The position numbers and the translations under genes are program-made. A model generated the notes under the pieces. That model was not told where the DNA came from. It did no database searches and was given only the letters and a program-made list of their open reading frames with translations. Positions 1 to 12,400 of a stretch of 64,000 nucleotides of DNA are shown here, one piece after another. The first letter of the stretch is position 1, and every line of letters starts with the position of its first letter. The stretch covers positions 186,001-250,000 of the forward strand of contig CAJZBQ010000034.1 of assembly GCA_914767885.1 (NCBI GenBank), in the 5' to 3' direction. This stretch comes from Blepharisma stoltei. Lineage: Eukaryota; Ciliophora; Heterotrichea; Heterotrichida; Blepharismidae.

Positions 1-1199
1 GAAGAGGCGATTTCAGGCATTATGATCAAGGTGGTCAAAGGCATTATGAAGAGGGAAAAAATGATGAGAATAATCAGAGAGAAGCCAGAAATCAGTATGA
101 AGAAAAGAAACCAGACCACAGAAATGAAGGAAGACAACCTAGGGAATCTGATGACACCTATCAACAAAGAAGCTATAGAGGAGGCAATAGGAATGAGCCA
201 TATCAAGAAAGAAGCCAGAGAGGAGGTCAAAGGAATGAACATCGTGAGCCATATCAAGAAAGAAGTTATAGAGGAGGCCAAAGGAATGAACGCCGTGAGC
301 CATATCAAGAAAGAAGTTATAGAGGAGGCCAAAGGAATGATCCATATCAAGAAAGAATCCAAAGAGGAGGCGAAAGGAATGAACACCATGAGTCATATAC
401 AGAAAGAAGCTATCGAGGAGGTGAAAGGAGTGAGCCATACACGGAAAGAAGCCATCAAGGAGGCGAAAGAAATGAGCATTATGAGCCATATCAACAAAGA
501 AGATATAGAGGAGGTCGAAGCAGAAGATTTAACAGAGGTCGCCCATATACATCTCCAGATCGCTTAAAGGCCAAAGATACTGTAGAAGAAACTCCAGCTG
601 CCCCTAAAGAACAAGAAAGGTCGTCTAGTGCAAGACCTCGAGGAGATTATCAAAATAATCAACGCAGAGGCAGATATAACAACAGAAGAAGAGGATATCG
701 AGGAGGCCGCTTTAATCGAGATAGCAGACAGCCTGAAGTCCATGAAGAAAAACCCCAGCAAAAAGTCGAAACTTCCCACCCACAGCCTCATTACAAGCCA
801 AAGCACGAGCCAGAAGCCAAAAAAGCAGCCCCTAGCTTTACTTCAATAAACTCACTAGAGCCTGAACTCAGAGGTTTCAACGTCAAATGCAAAGCCATCG
901 GCGATCCTTATAAAATCCAATTTTCTTTCAGAGGCAAATCAATTTCAGCATGGGAAGTTATAGTCGGTGACGAATCTGGATGCATAAAGTTGCAGCTTCC
1001 TAACGAAGAAATCGCCAAAGCAATCAGGCTTAACACTTCAATCTACGCAAGAAACGGCATCATAATTATGAGAGATCAGAAATTCATGGTTTTATTAGTT
1101 AATCATTGGGGGAAGGTTGAAGTTTCAACTGCTGATTTTGAATTCCAACCAAACAAGTCCAACAATATCTCTGATGTCGAGTATGAAATTGCGACTTAA
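1..1199 (+). CDS. RGG-repeat protein with C-terminal OB-fold-like domain (5' partial)
   Basis: The reading frame is open from base 3 to the TAA at 1197-1199, so the start lies outside the window. The first 190 or so residues are imperfect repeats of about 17 residues built on motifs such as EPYQERSYRGGQRNE, followed by RGRY/RRRGYRGGRF. This is a typical low-complexity RNA-binding RGG/RG region. The last 115 residues have the patt of a small OB fold similar to SOSS-B/NABP single-strand binding proteins (beginning INSLEPELRGFNVKCKAIGD, later VGDESGCIKLQLP and ending NISDVEYEIAT). A role in binding RNA or single-stranded DNA is inferred from this composition. The repeats also keep a second frame open for 181 codons, which is a shadow. 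The gene converges on the EME1-like gene with only 18 bp between the stops. Confidence 0.75.
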   Translation, partial: RGDFRHYDQGGQRHYEEGKNDENNQREARNQYEEKKPDHRNEGRQPRESDDTYQQRSYRGGNRNEPYQERSQRGGQRNEHREPYQERSYRGGQRNERREPYQERSYRGGQRNDPYQERIQRGGERNEHHESYTERSYRGGERSEPYTERSHQGGERNEHYEPYQQRRYRGGRSRRFNRGRPYTSPDRLKAKDTVEETPAAPKEQERSSSARPRGDYQNNQRRGRYNNRRRGYRGGRFNRDSRQPEVHEEKPQQKVETSHPQPHYKPKHEPEAKKAAPSFTSINSLEPELRGFNVKCKAIGDPYKIQFSFRGKSISAWEVIVGDESGCIKLQLPNEEIAKAIRLNTSIYARNGIIIMRDQKFMVLLVNHWGKVEVSTADFEFQPNKSNNISDVEYEIAT

Positions 1200-1217
1200 A
1201 ATAAGCAGAGTTAGTTA

Positions 1218-1946
1218 TTATAAAATTGTAAATGGGTCAAGTGAGGTCAAATATGTATAAATTTTTATTGATAACGCTTTACCGATCGGCAAACTTCCAG
1301 CTGTCAAACTCATAAGCAAGGTTTCTCGCTTAGAAGCTTCTGCAATTTCATAGGCTTCAAGGAGAGATGTGAGGGATGGGTATTTTGATATTATTGCTTG
1401 GGCTTTAGCTAAGGACATCTGAGGAATCGCGGTAAGGAATTTTACTCAAGTTTCATGAGGATGGAACCGCTCAGGCTGTTTTTGGATCATTTGTAAGTCA
1501 TCTGAAGTTTTGGAGTTTACTAGAACTGAAGAAGCTTGAATTATATATTGACTGATTTCATTCAGATTTTCCATTTCGAGTAAATCAAAGCCAAAATTAA
1601 AGATTCATTTGGCGATCAAAGGCTGAAGCTGAGGCTGAATGTTTTCTTTTCAATTCTGCTTCTCTCGGGCTGAATATTGATAAATAAATGAGATTTTTGA
1701 GTTGTCTAATGAAGATTTTAGATCGGAAAAACCTTCTTCTATTCTGGAGCTGGATAGGAATCTTTGGTATGAAGAAGGAGAAATGATAATTCAAACTAGG
1801 TTGTTGAAGCTAGTTGTTTCTCGGACTCATAAAATTAGAGTGGGGAATGGGTACATTCGATCGGTGATTTCAGTTGTGATTCCTTCTTCTGGGATATAGT
1901 TCATGATTTCACTTAGAGATGGGTCTACGTATAAAATCTGCTTCAT
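1218..1946 (-). CDS. EME1: EME1-like subunit of a MUS81-type structure-specific endonuclease
   Basis: The frame gives 242 residues when six or more TGA codons are read as Trp. The C-terminus (MSLAKAQAIISKYPSLTSLL through GSLPIGKALSIKIYTYLTSL) has the double helix-hairpin-helix layout of the XPF/MUS81/EME1 family, and its end resembles the last 60 residues of EME1. The N-terminus starts MKQILYVDPSLSEIM and probably corresponds to the inactive nuclease-like domain. The role inferred from the family is to pair with MUS81 and cut recombination intermediates. The protein is short for an EME1. The start was chosen at the in-frame ATG closest to the conserved region. FAAP24 or another HhH partner is possible. 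It is divergent from MSH6, with a MITE between the two starts. Confidence 0.6.
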
Positions 1947-2126
1947 ATCTATATAGATCCCCCTTTTTTGATAATAATTTGTGGGGAAAACTCAGATTTT
2001 AGTAAATAAATCAAAAATATTTAGGAAGATATCAAGTCTAGTTAAAAAGATTTATTTGATATTTATTTAAATTTTCAATAACTAATATATAAAATTAAGA
2101 TTTAGGTTATACTCTTAAAAATACTA

Positions 2127-2503
2127 ACTTCCCCCTCCGTGAGTGAACAAAAAAATTTTGTTCACTCACGGAGGGGGGTTAATTTTTTTTTTTAAAAAAA
2201 ATTTATATATAAATTTTATAAAAATATTTGTTTTCAAAATTTAAAAAAATCCTAATTCGCAAAAATTGGAAAGCAAATATTAATTTAATTTTATAAAATT
2301 TATGTTTTAAAAAGCAATTCGTTTAAAATTAAACAGAATTAGCTCTAGATTTCATTATACTAATTATCATTTATATATTAAAATTTTTTCCATAAAAAAT
2401 TTTTCTATTAAAAAATTTTTGTTCACTCACGGAAGGTGGGTTTTTGGGCAAAAAATAGCGATTTTTCTAATGGTTTTGTTCACTCTCACGGAGGGGGGGA
2501 GTA
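2127..2503 (-). mobile_element. MITE-A (complete) between EME1-like gene and MSH6 start
   Basis: About 377 bp bounded by TA (2125-2126 and 2502-2503). The low end is a hairpin made of two head-to-head copies of CCCCCTCCGTGAGTGAACAAAA (2131-2176). The high end carries two same-direction copies (around 2421-2440 and 2474-2500). The core is AT-rich and contains the family marker around TTAGCTCTAGATTTCATTAT. It is the inverse orientation of the copy at 20774-21165. Its right border lies 3 bp before the MSH6 ATG. Excision borders are inferred by analogy because this site is not coding. Confidence 0.85.
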
Positions 2504-2506
2504 AAT

Positions 2507-5500
2507 ATGCAGAGACCAATTAGCTCATTTTTCACCCCTACAAATAGATCAAAGCCTCAAGAAAAAAGCCAAACCAGTGAACAAGATCTAAGCCTAAAGA
2601 GAAAGCACCCATCCTATTCTTCTGAAAACTCAGAAAATATCGAAGGCAGTCTTGCAAAGCTTGAATTTAAGTCGAATTCCAAGCCAAAACCAACTCCGAT
2701 GTCCCCGCCTTCTCCATCCAGCAATGATGATGAGTATGAAATGCCTGAATTTTGCAGGCCTGAGAAAATCCAAGACAAATCACGCAGGAGACCTGAAGAT
2801 CCTGAATATGATCCCTCCAGTCTCTTTATCCCGCCAAATCAAAAATTTACACCAGCAATGGAGCAGTACTGGGAAATAAAATCCCAGCATTATGATAAAA
2901 TTGTCCTATTCAAATTAGGTATTCTTTACACGTGCAAATATTATTAAATTACCCTTATATTTACCCTTATTGCTATAGATTTAGCTATTAAGCCTCAAAT
3001 AATAATAATAGAAATCACCTTTAAAGACTATAAATTTTATGAGCTTTTCTACCAAGACGCAATCATTGCTCAGCAAATCCTTGAATTGAAATGAATGGGG
3101 AATGACCGCAAAAAGGCGCATGTAGGGTTCCCAGAAAAAGTCCTAGAAAAAAATGCAAAAATACTTGTGGAACGAGGACACAAAGTAGTTGTGGTTGAGC
3201 AGACCGAAACAACGTTAAAAAATAGAAAGCCAAAAACTGGAAAAGCAGTAGGAAGAGAAGTGACTGACATTTTAACGAAAGCTACTTATACAGCAAAATT
3301 TAACTGTGAAAATTATGAGCCAACTTATTTATTATCTTTAATTGAAGTTGATAACAGGTTTGGAGTTTGCTTTGTGGACTGCTCAACTTCTGTATTCGTA
3401 GTAGGAGATGTCGATTTTCAAACCTTCAAAACAATTCTAGCTCAATCTCGGCCTTCGGAAGTTATTTATCATCCTCAATTCATTTTGCCATCTACAATTA
3501 GACTGCTTAAAAGCTCTCATATGCCTCCTCAGCTAACTTTTCCTTCTTGAGCAGACACATATTTGAAGAGGAGGGTTAATTTGAGGCTCCATGGTGCATT
3601 TTTGACAGTATATATTTCATCGAAGAATATATTAGCCGAAAATTTTAAATAGTGTGATATTTGACCGATTTTAACGAGTTTTTTCTCAATATCAAAAATT
3701 ATCAACCAAATGTATATTAGCTATTAAAAGCATACGACCATTGAACCTGTACCCAGTTTGTTTTTAAAATTAATATATATAAAAAATGCTAAAAATTAAT
3801 TTAATTTATAAAATTTATTTTCAAGTTTGATAGAATTACCTAGAGATTTCAAAAAATGATTATCTTATAACATCAAAATATTTTTTTTAAAAAAACCCTT
3901 TTTTATTGGGAAGTGGCTTTTCTAAAACTTTTGCTCTTGCTTGCACGCGAATTCGAAGTAAGCAAGTTGAGGTCCAATGAGAGGTGAAATCACTACAATT
4001 TAAATAATTTTTTCCCAGCAGGTCTTCCAGAAGTATTCAGAGATCTGCCAGAAAATACAGCACTCAAAGCTCTTGTAGGATGCTGCTCTTATTTAAATGA
4101 AGTTTTCCTGAGTGAAAAGATCCTTCCAAATGCAAATTATTTTAAATATGAAGACTCTGTGCTGCTAACTCCCCCATAAAAAAAAAAAATTCTTCGCTTA
4201 CAAGGGGGGTTAATATTTATATATAAATTTTTTTTCTTCAAAATTAAAAACCTCAATTCGCAAAAATTGGAAAGCAAATATTGTAAAATTTATGTTTTAA
4301 AATGCAAGTTGTTTAAAATAAAGAGAATTAGCAGAGATTTAATTATAGAAATTATCAATTATGCATCAAAATTTTTTTATAGAAAATTTTTTTTTTATTC
4401 GGAGAGTGGGTTTTTATCCAAAAATAAGAGTAAGAGCTTCTTTAGTTTTGGACAGCCAAGCTTTACAACACTTGCAAATAATAGAAGCAAATAATGGAGT
4501 TAAAATTTCGAAAGAAGGGAGTCTTTATGAGTTTATGGATAAATGCTCGACTTCTTGGGGTAAAAGAAAGCTGAAATCATGGCTAATTAGTCCGCTGTTG
4601 GATGTTAATGCCATTAACGAAAGGTTAGATGCTGTTGAAGAGCTTTCTAAAGCTCCTCAATTTATTGAAAAATTCGATAAAGCAGTTAAAAAATACCCAG
4701 ACATGGAAAGGCTTTTGAGTAAGATTTCAACATACAGCATCAAAACAAATTCAAAAGCAGTCTATTTTGAAGATGTTTCCGCTCAGAAAATCAAAGAATT
4801 CAACGGCCTGCTTACCCATTTAAGTGATATCCACGATTTAATGATCCAACTGGACATGCTAGATTTAGAATCCTCAAGAATCCAAAAATTAACGAAATTC
4901 CACCCAGAAGGATTATTCCCAGAAATTAAAAGTTTATGCAAAGAATACGAAAATGCATTTTTCTGGCTTACTCCAGACCAGCCAGAGCCAGCACCAGGCA
5001 AAGATGAGACATTTGAAAGGCTGAAATTAGAGGTCGAGCTAGTTAAAGATCAATTATCAGAAATTTTGAGTCAAGAAAAAGCTAGATTTAATAACCATTC
5101 TGAAGTAACCTTTGTTGACAGCAAATTCAGGTATGAGCTGGAAATTCCTTTGCATTTGGTTAAAGATGAAAAGCCAGATGAGTATGAAGAAACCAGTGCA
5201 AGACAAGGATATCAGAGATATTATACAAAAACGATAAAAAGATTAGTTGATCAGTTAGAAATTTTAGAAGAACAAATGAGATGGGCTTTAGGGCCTTATT
5301 TAGCATCAGTACTTAAACATTTTTATGATGAAAAAGATAGGTGGGCTCGAGCAATCAGTATAGTTGCAGAAATAGATTGCTTGTGCTCGTTTGCTAAGTT
5401 AGCTAGCAAATCGCTTGTGCAGCTGTCAAGGCCAGAGTTTGTGATAGGAGATCAATCTTATTTAGAAATAAAAGGCCTTGTCCATCCCATTTTAGCAACA

Positions 5501-6430
5501 AAAAATCCATTATTTGTCCCAAATGATGTTTTATTTACTTCAGAAAACCCATGCTATGTTTTAACTGGACCTAATATGGGGGGAAAATCCACAGTTCTAA
5601 GACAAGCAGGAATTGCAGTTATAATGGCTCAAATTGGTAGTTTTGTCCCCTGCGAGTATATGAAATTTTACCCTGTCGATTACATTTTTACTCGTTTAGG
5701 TGCTGCTGATTCACTTATTGAAGGAAAAAGCACATATTTTATGGAGATCGAAGAAGCATCAAAAGTCCTTTATCATGGGACACCTAGTTCTTTAGTAATT
5801 ATGGATGAGCTGGGAAGAGGAACTTCTACTAGTGATGGAGCTTCTATAGCTTTAGGATTCCTAAAATACGTTACCAGCATGATAAAGCCAAGAACCCTTT
5901 TTACCACTCATTACCATATGATAATTTCTGACATAGCTGAGCTTCCTGGCGTAGTCTTAGTCTTCATGGATTCTTTTATCAATGAAGTTACTCAAAATGT
6001 GACATTTTTATATAAACTGAAACAAGTTAAACTATTAAGCAGGAACAGGAAACCCTTCAGGGAAGAAATAAAACTTCTCTTCAGCGCTTATTCTTAAACT
6101 CAAAGCTTGCCGAAAAAACGGCACAGGTATCAGAATTCAGCTCAGTAGATAAATCCCTACTTCATAGGAGTGCCCCATGCACCTGTCTTCTGTCAACATC
6201 ACCATTTTATTTTCAAACCAAAACAAGGAATTTGCCCAAAAAGCTATGGACTGAATGTTGCAAGAAGTGCTGGAATTTTCGGTCAGAAAATGGTTGTCGC
6301 ACAGCTAAAAGCCAACGAAATTGAAAAGAATTTCAAACAGATCAAGATTATTGGAGAAATCAAGAAATTGAAGAGGCAAGGGCTAAGTCCTGACGATATA
6401 CTTGAAAAACTAAAGCAATTAAATTTATAA
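2507..6430 (+). CDS. MSH6: DNA mismatch repair protein MSH6 (MutS homologue), interrupted by four insertions
   Basis: Removing 2922-3032, 3562-3995, 4168-4432 and 6027-6227 gives a continuous protein of about 970 residues. The N-terminus is MQRPISSFF, a PCNA-binding PIP box typical of MSH6. The mismatch-reading Phe-Tyr-Glu motif (GKFYELFYQDA) is created by joining across the first insertion. The ATPase domain shows Walker A GPNMGGKST (near 5570), and Walker B/signature DELGRGTSTSDGAS (near 5800), then TTHYH. The C-terminus restored across the last insertion reads KLKQGICPKSYGLNVARSAG, the conserved MutS dimer helix region. As MutS-alpha with MSH2 it recognises base mismatches in the nucleus. 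It is shorter than animal MSH6, mainly in the N-terminal linker. The next gene starts 54 bp downstream on the same strand. Confidence 0.95.
2922..3032. mobile_element. Short IES (111 bp) in MSH6
   Basis: TA borders at 2920-2921 and 3031-3032. Removal joins FKLG to KFYELFYQDA exactly, restoring the most conserved motif of MSH6. The insert is AT-rich, has an in-frame stop and no clear terminal inverted repeat. Confidence 0.85.
3562..3995. mobile_element. IES (434 bp) in MSH6 with a degenerate MITE-A core
   Basis: TA borders at 3560-3561 and 3994-3995 join ...FPSWADTY to NLNNFFPAGLPE in frame. Bases about 3765-3900 resemble the AT-rich MITE-A core (TTAATTTAATTTATAAAATT, then a GAATTACCTAGAGATTTC-like stretch and a GGGAAGTGG/TTTGCTCTTGCTTGC remnant). 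The outer ends are not canonical, so this may be an older element inside a longer IES. Confidence 0.7.
4168..4432 (-). mobile_element. Degenerate MITE-A in MSH6
   Basis: Starts TAACTCCCCCATAA and contains a decayed left hairpin (TTCTTCGCTTACAAGGGGGG), the family AT-rich core and a GGAGAGTGGGTTTTTATCC remnant at the right. Left TA is 4166-4167. The right TA is 4425-4426 or 4431-4432, because AGAG is repeated there. Both choices restore the frame (VLLRASLVLD or VLLRVRASLVLD). Confidence 0.8.
6027..6227 (+). mobile_element. SINE-like insertion in MSH6 flanked by AAACAAG
   Basis: The direct repeat AAACAAG lies at 6020-6026 and 6221-6227. Removing one copy plus the insert (201 bp) joins FLYKLKQ to GICPKSYG, giving the normal family spacing. 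The insert is richer in GC than the IESs. Its last 100 bp (CTACTTCATAGGAGTGCCCC, then CATTTTATTTTC) match the 3' parts of the elements at 10453-10906 and 58356-58682. There is no TA at the right border. Confidence 0.7.
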
Positions 6431-6484
6431 TTAATTTCTTATAGAGTCATAATTTGCATAAGTTTTATTGAAAAAAGAAAATAA

Positions 6485-9400
6485 ATGTCCGAAGAATTAA
6501 GAAAAACACTTGCAAGCAGGCTTAGACCTGGGGATAGATTTACAAATAAAGGCTTATCACGAAATAGCAGCAGCAGTACTCTTACCGTTTCTAAGCCAAA
6601 GCAAACTTTAATGCCAAGACTTCAATCTCTTAATCAGTCGACTACCAATATAAAAAAGCCAAAGACCCTAGAGCCTATTTCTCCTTTCTTTAAAAGCACA
6701 GTTTTTTCTCCTGCGATGACGGTTATGACAAAGTCAGGATCCATGATATTTGGAGAAGACACCAAAAAACTACCGAAACTGCCAGATGAGCCAAAATTCG
6801 AGCCAATTTTTTCATCAACTAAAGGCTTCAAAGCTAAAAACCTGCCTCCACTTAAAGCTCAGCCAAAGAGGAAGCATATTCATGGAGAATCCAGGTCACT
6901 AATTGAAGACGAAATGCTAAATACAAGCATTCCTCAAAACCCTACACCTTATGATTTTATTCAAGTCATTAAATCAGACCCAGAACTAATGGAAGACTTC
7001 TGGTACTGCAACCGCAAAGGCGGCTCCTATGATTTTGAGCTGGTCCCATTTAAGAAAAAGAACCCTAATGAATACTTAACAATCAGCTCACGAGGTGTCA
7101 CTCATTTTATCAGTGGGGAAGCTTATTTTTTATCTTTAGAAGAATGGGAAAGAGAATACAAGCTATATCAGAGACTTAAAGAAATCAGATTTTTCAAGCA
7201 GTACAAAAAATGGAAGAATTTCTCACTATGAAAAAACTTGCGAAGGAGAAATATGATGACTGAAAGGTCGCAGTTTTTGGAGCATGAGCTATTTATTCTT
7301 GATAATAAGCTGAGAGATCCATTGCTGAATGTAAGACACCAGAGCTGGAAAATTTTAAGGTTTGATTTATTGGATTTGAATTTTGATAATGTGAGGACTA
7401 TTGAACAGTTTAATGCGGCACAAGACACGAAAAGAATTGGGTGAAGAAAAAAAAAAAACAGGTAGGTTTTGCTCTGCTGCCTTTTTACCGTTAAAAATGA
7501 TGGAGGATTTTCAAAAATGTATACCAGAAAAAATCGACCTGTGTTTTTTCTACAGTTTTTACTGGAAAAAAAAACCTTTTTTGAAAAGTGTTTTATAATA
7601 AGAAAAAAAAAGGTAGGTTTTGTTCTGCTGCCTTTTTACCGTCAAAAATGATGGAGGGTTTTCAAAAATGTATATCAGAAAAAATCGACCTGTGCTTTTT
7701 CTACAGTTTTTACTGGAAAAAAAACAATTTTTGAAAAGTGCTTTATCGGAATATAATTATTTTAGCTGGAGATTTAGCCTTAAAAATCTAATGAATAAAG
7801 ACTTGCTGCAACCTTAATTCTAAAACCTAAAGATGTAAGCTAAATGAACAAAGAAATATCATTGTATCTTAACCAAATATATTTTTTTGACCATCAAATT
7901 TTTTTTAAAAAAAAATCCTAATAAAAATGAAAAAATTCATATATCAGCTATAATTAAAAGCTCTAAACGATTAATAATTCAAAATTAAATTTCTTTATAA
8001 ATATATTTGGATTGATTAACTGGTAGATCTCTAACTCATAAGGAGCAATGTTAAATGCGTGTGACGAAATTTTTAAAGCAAGAAAGAAATGAAAATCCCT
8101 GGTTTTTTTTTACTGTATTTTTTGATTAAATATTCCCATCACATGCATCTATAATCATTTACAGATTTTCAAGTTTTATCAATTAAAATGAATTTGCCAG
8201 AGAAGTCTAAATCTTGATTTATTAGTTCATTTAGAGCTTTCTAATTACAGCTGATATATGAATTTTTCAATTTTTATTAGGGTTTTTTTTCATGCGATTT
8301 TTGGATAAAAAAACATTGACAGTCAAAAAATATATTTGTTAAGATGGAATGTTTATTCATTTGGCTTACATCTTTAGGATTTTAATTAAAATTTTAGTAA
8401 GTCTTTATAAATTAGATCTTTAAGGCTAAATCTCAAGCTAAAATAATTAGATCCCGATAAACCATTTTTCAAAGGAGTTTTTTTTTTCCCTGTAAAAACT
8501 GAGGCAAAGACATAAGTTTTTTTTTTTTTATACTTTTTTGAAAAGCCATTGAAGTTTTTCCTAGAAAAAGCAGGAAAAAAACCTCCATCATTTTTAACGG
8601 TAAAAAGGCATCAGGAAAATACCTACCTTTTTTTCTTATCGGCTCAACCCAGAGAATTGCTGTAGGAGATGAGCTTGAAGACTTGGAGACAAATATCAAA
8701 AATTTAGTATCAATTTCTTGCAAGGAATCATTGGAAGCTTTTAGGAGAGAAAATAAGACAACTGTTAATGATGAAGAAGGCAGAAAAGGAGTCAATGAAG
8801 ATGCAGACCCGTTTTTAGTAGGCGATATTTCTAATAAACAAATGCCATATACTCAAGAAGCGATTATCAGAACCCATTATAAAAGACTTGCAAAATTTAT
8901 AAGACTTTGTGACTATCAAATTATTGATGCAAAAATGAGTTTATCAATCCAGTCAGCACAAAAGGTGTTGAAAGTGATCACTTTTGACTATGATCAAAAA
9001 GATAAAAAACCTAACATGCAGCGAAGACAGCAGAGCCCATTATTAGTCATCAACGCAGACTTCGAACTAAGAAACATCTTCTATGAGCCTGACAATGAAG
9101 CTGTAAAAGTGGCAATCGACGATGCTATATTAAGAGGACTTACCATGCTTTTAAATAACTATATGCTAGTCAGTGTCCCTGAGTTTGAAAGATACACAAA
9201 AGCATTAGAAGAATTTGAAGAAAAACCAGTCGATGAAGACTTTGATTTATTGCAAATGATAGTTAATGATGATATTATAAAGCGAATTGGCATTGAAATC
9301 AAGGATGGCATCGACCGCTCCTTTAGAGCTCTGATTAAGTTCTCTTTGCACTTAATCCCTAACCTTGATATTTATATGCAAAATTATGAAATGAATGTAG

Positions 9401-12400
9401 AAAGATATAGAGATGCAGAAATTGAAGAAATTAAGAAGGCAATTGACGAATATTTACGACAAATGCAAGAATTTAAAACAATGAAAGAAGAAGAAGATGT
9501 GGGGATTTTTCAACTGCATGTCCAAAATATCAAGAGAAAATTGATACCATCCCCAAACCAGTGCATGGAAAAAATAGAAGGGCTCCTCCCAGAAATCGCA
9601 TTAGATTCAGCAATGAAGCTGACAAAAGTCCTAGGGGAATATAACAATAACATTAAAGGGGTCCCAAAAACCGTTGAAGAGTATATTTACATTCTTAAGC
9701 ATATGAAAGAAATAGAGAATAATTTGCAGGATATCACTAACCGCACTAATGATTTAAAAGATTTAATGCAGCTTATGGAAACTTACAGTATCAAATTTAC
9801 AGACCTTAATAAAAGAAAATACAATGAGACTTTAACTTCTCTAGATGCTTTGAGAACCAAAATGCAAGCATTTTATGAGCGTGGAGAAAATGATAAAACA
9901 AAATTCACAAGAATGCTGAGGGATAGTGCTCATTCAGTTGATAAAAGAAATAATGATATAAAAGAACTGCTTAAAGATGAAATGTTCGCGAATAAAGATG
10001 CAAATAAAGACACTGTCATTGAAATTTTGACAGAACTTGGTGAAAAAGTTACAAAATTGGTGCAGGATACCAAAGATTTTAGGAATTATTATTTGGAGCT
10101 CGAAATGGAGCCGAAGGAATACCCAGAAGTGGAAGATACCTTTAAAGATTGGAAAAATAAGAATGAAATGTGGAGAGCTCTTGATGAATGGGAGAAGAAA
10201 ATTATTATATGAAGCTCCACACCATTTAATAAGATTGATGTTGAACAAATCACAAGAGAAGTTGATGGGTACAATAAAATCGCTAAAAGGTGTAAATCAT
10301 TGGAAGACCAAGGAAATTATGTCCCACAAGTTCTTAAGTCGTATGTAGATGTACTGAAAGATACCATGCCAATTGTAAGCGATTTAAGGTTTAAAGGACT
10401 TGAAGAGAGGCATTGGGAGCAGATAAGAAAAGTCATTGGAATCGACATGATATAAGAAAGTTAAGCTAAGTGCATGAGGCCATGAGCGGATAGGCCACTA
10501 GCCTGCCTATCTGGCGTAAACCCGGCTAGTCTCTCTAGGTTAGAGTCACCTCTTGCGGTTGCCCCGTTAGTCCCGTTAGTCCCGCTTGTCCCGATAAGTA
10601 AAGACTAAGTGGGAGGGAAGTCTGTATAGCCCATCTGACAGAGACAGAGAAAACTGTCAGGGCAGGTACAAAATTTCGCTCTTTAGCAGGCATACCTAAA
10701 CCTAAAGGCTTATTTCAAAAAATGATAGAGGAACTATTTTCAGCTTCATCAGGAGGGGTCTCTCCTGCTCCATAGGGAGTGAGCCTCAAAAAAGGGACAG
10801 AGGCTTTGCTTTCAGCTTAATCAGGATAGATCCTACCTGCTTCATAGAAGTGCCCTTCGGAGTCAAAATTCCTTCAACGTCATCATTTTATTTTTCCATT
10901 GATATAAGGGATGAGTCATTTACATTGAAGAAGCTTTTAGATATCAAAGTAAATAATGTGAAAGAAGAAATTTCAGAAATTGCTTTAAGAGCGAGAAAAG
11001 AAGAAGAGATACAAAACCAACTAAATCCCTCCTCTCCGTGGCCGAACAAAAACTTTTTTTCGCTTAAAAGTATTTTTAAAAAAATTATATATAAATTTTT
11101 ATAATATATTCCCTAATCGTAAAAATTGAAAGTAAAAACATTTGTAAAAAATTTATATTTTAAAATGAAAGCTGTTTAAAATTTAAAAGAATTACCTTAT
11201 AATACTTATCGCTCATTTATTAAAATATTTTTTCATAAAAATTTTTTGTTCCTCACAGAGTATGGGTTTTTAACCAAAAAATAGGGTTTTTTCCAATGGC
11301 TTTGAGTAAGCGAAATCGTGTCAGGGTGGGATAATATTGAGTTTCATGTTGAAAAAGTTGATGAAAGCTATATCTTTAAAGAAGTTGATGATATTATGGT
11401 GAAGTTGGAAGACTCTCAAGCTGGGCTCTCTACATTGATTTCAAATAGATTTATCGGCCCCATGTTTGAGAAGGTCGACTACTGGAATAAAATTTTCAAA
11501 ATTTTTGCAGCAACTCTTGATGAATGACTTCTCTGCCAAAAGCAATGGGGAGAACTAGATAAAATTTTCAAAAGTGGCGATATTGCAAAAAAGTTAAACA
11601 AAAGCTACAAAGTTTTCCAAACAGTCGATACTTTTTTCAAAGAAAGAATGAAAAAGGTATGAGATTCCCCTAACGCTTTAAAAGCCGCCACAGAAGAGGG
11701 GCTGCTCAAAAATTTCCAAGACACAAATAAAAACCTTGAAAAGCTTCAAAAGAAAATAGAAGAGCATCTTGATAAACAAAGGGTCAATTTCCCCAGATTT
11801 TTCTTCCTCTCAAACGACGAGCTTCTCATAATTCTTTCAAATTCTCAAAATGTCCGTGAAATTCAGACTCATTTAAAAAATATGTTTGAAAACATTTATG
11901 AGCTCGAATTTGAAGAAGAAAAAACTGAATCATTTACAGGCTTGATTTCTGCTGAACGAGAAACATTGACTTTACATTCAAAAATCAAGTCTAAAGGAAA
12001 TCCTGATGAGTGGCTTAAGGTTCTTGAAATGCAAATGAATGAGTCCTTAAGAAGATATATAAGAGAAGCTATTAAAAAATATGGCGATCTTTCTAGGAAA
12101 GAATTTATTTTAAGCCCAGATCTGGTAAGCCAAGTTATATTATGCACTGCAATGATTATGTGAACTTGGTCAACTGAAGAGAATTTGTCAGGGAAAAGTG
12201 ATGTAAATGAGTCTTTAACTGATTGGCATGACGTGATTAATGGGTATTTAGAAGAACTTACTAATCTTGTTAGAGAAGAATTAACGCTGGCTATGAGGAG
12301 AAGAATTGTAGCACTTGTTACTCAAGATGTGCATAATAGAGACACTGTAGAAATGCTAAAAGATGAAGAAGTCACCTCAGCTGGAGATTTTAGATGGCAA

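Noticed and set aside
22-567. 181-codon frame rich in Lys/Glu repeats
   Set aside because: It is a shadow of the RGG-repeat gene in another frame; only the frame from base 3 continues into the OB-fold region.
1-600. Regular short repeats as a CRISPR array
   Set aside because: The repeats are tandem, contiguous and coding for RGG units; there are no spacers and the organism is eukaryotic.
2922-3032. Insertions interpreted as long spliceosomal introns
   Set aside because: They lack GT-AG ends at the required joins, whereas true introns here are 15-16 nt with GT-AG.
10480-10570. tRNA-derived head of the SINE-like element
   Set aside because: TGGCGTAAACCCGG and GGTTAGAGTC only loosely match A and B boxes and no cloverleaf could be drawn.
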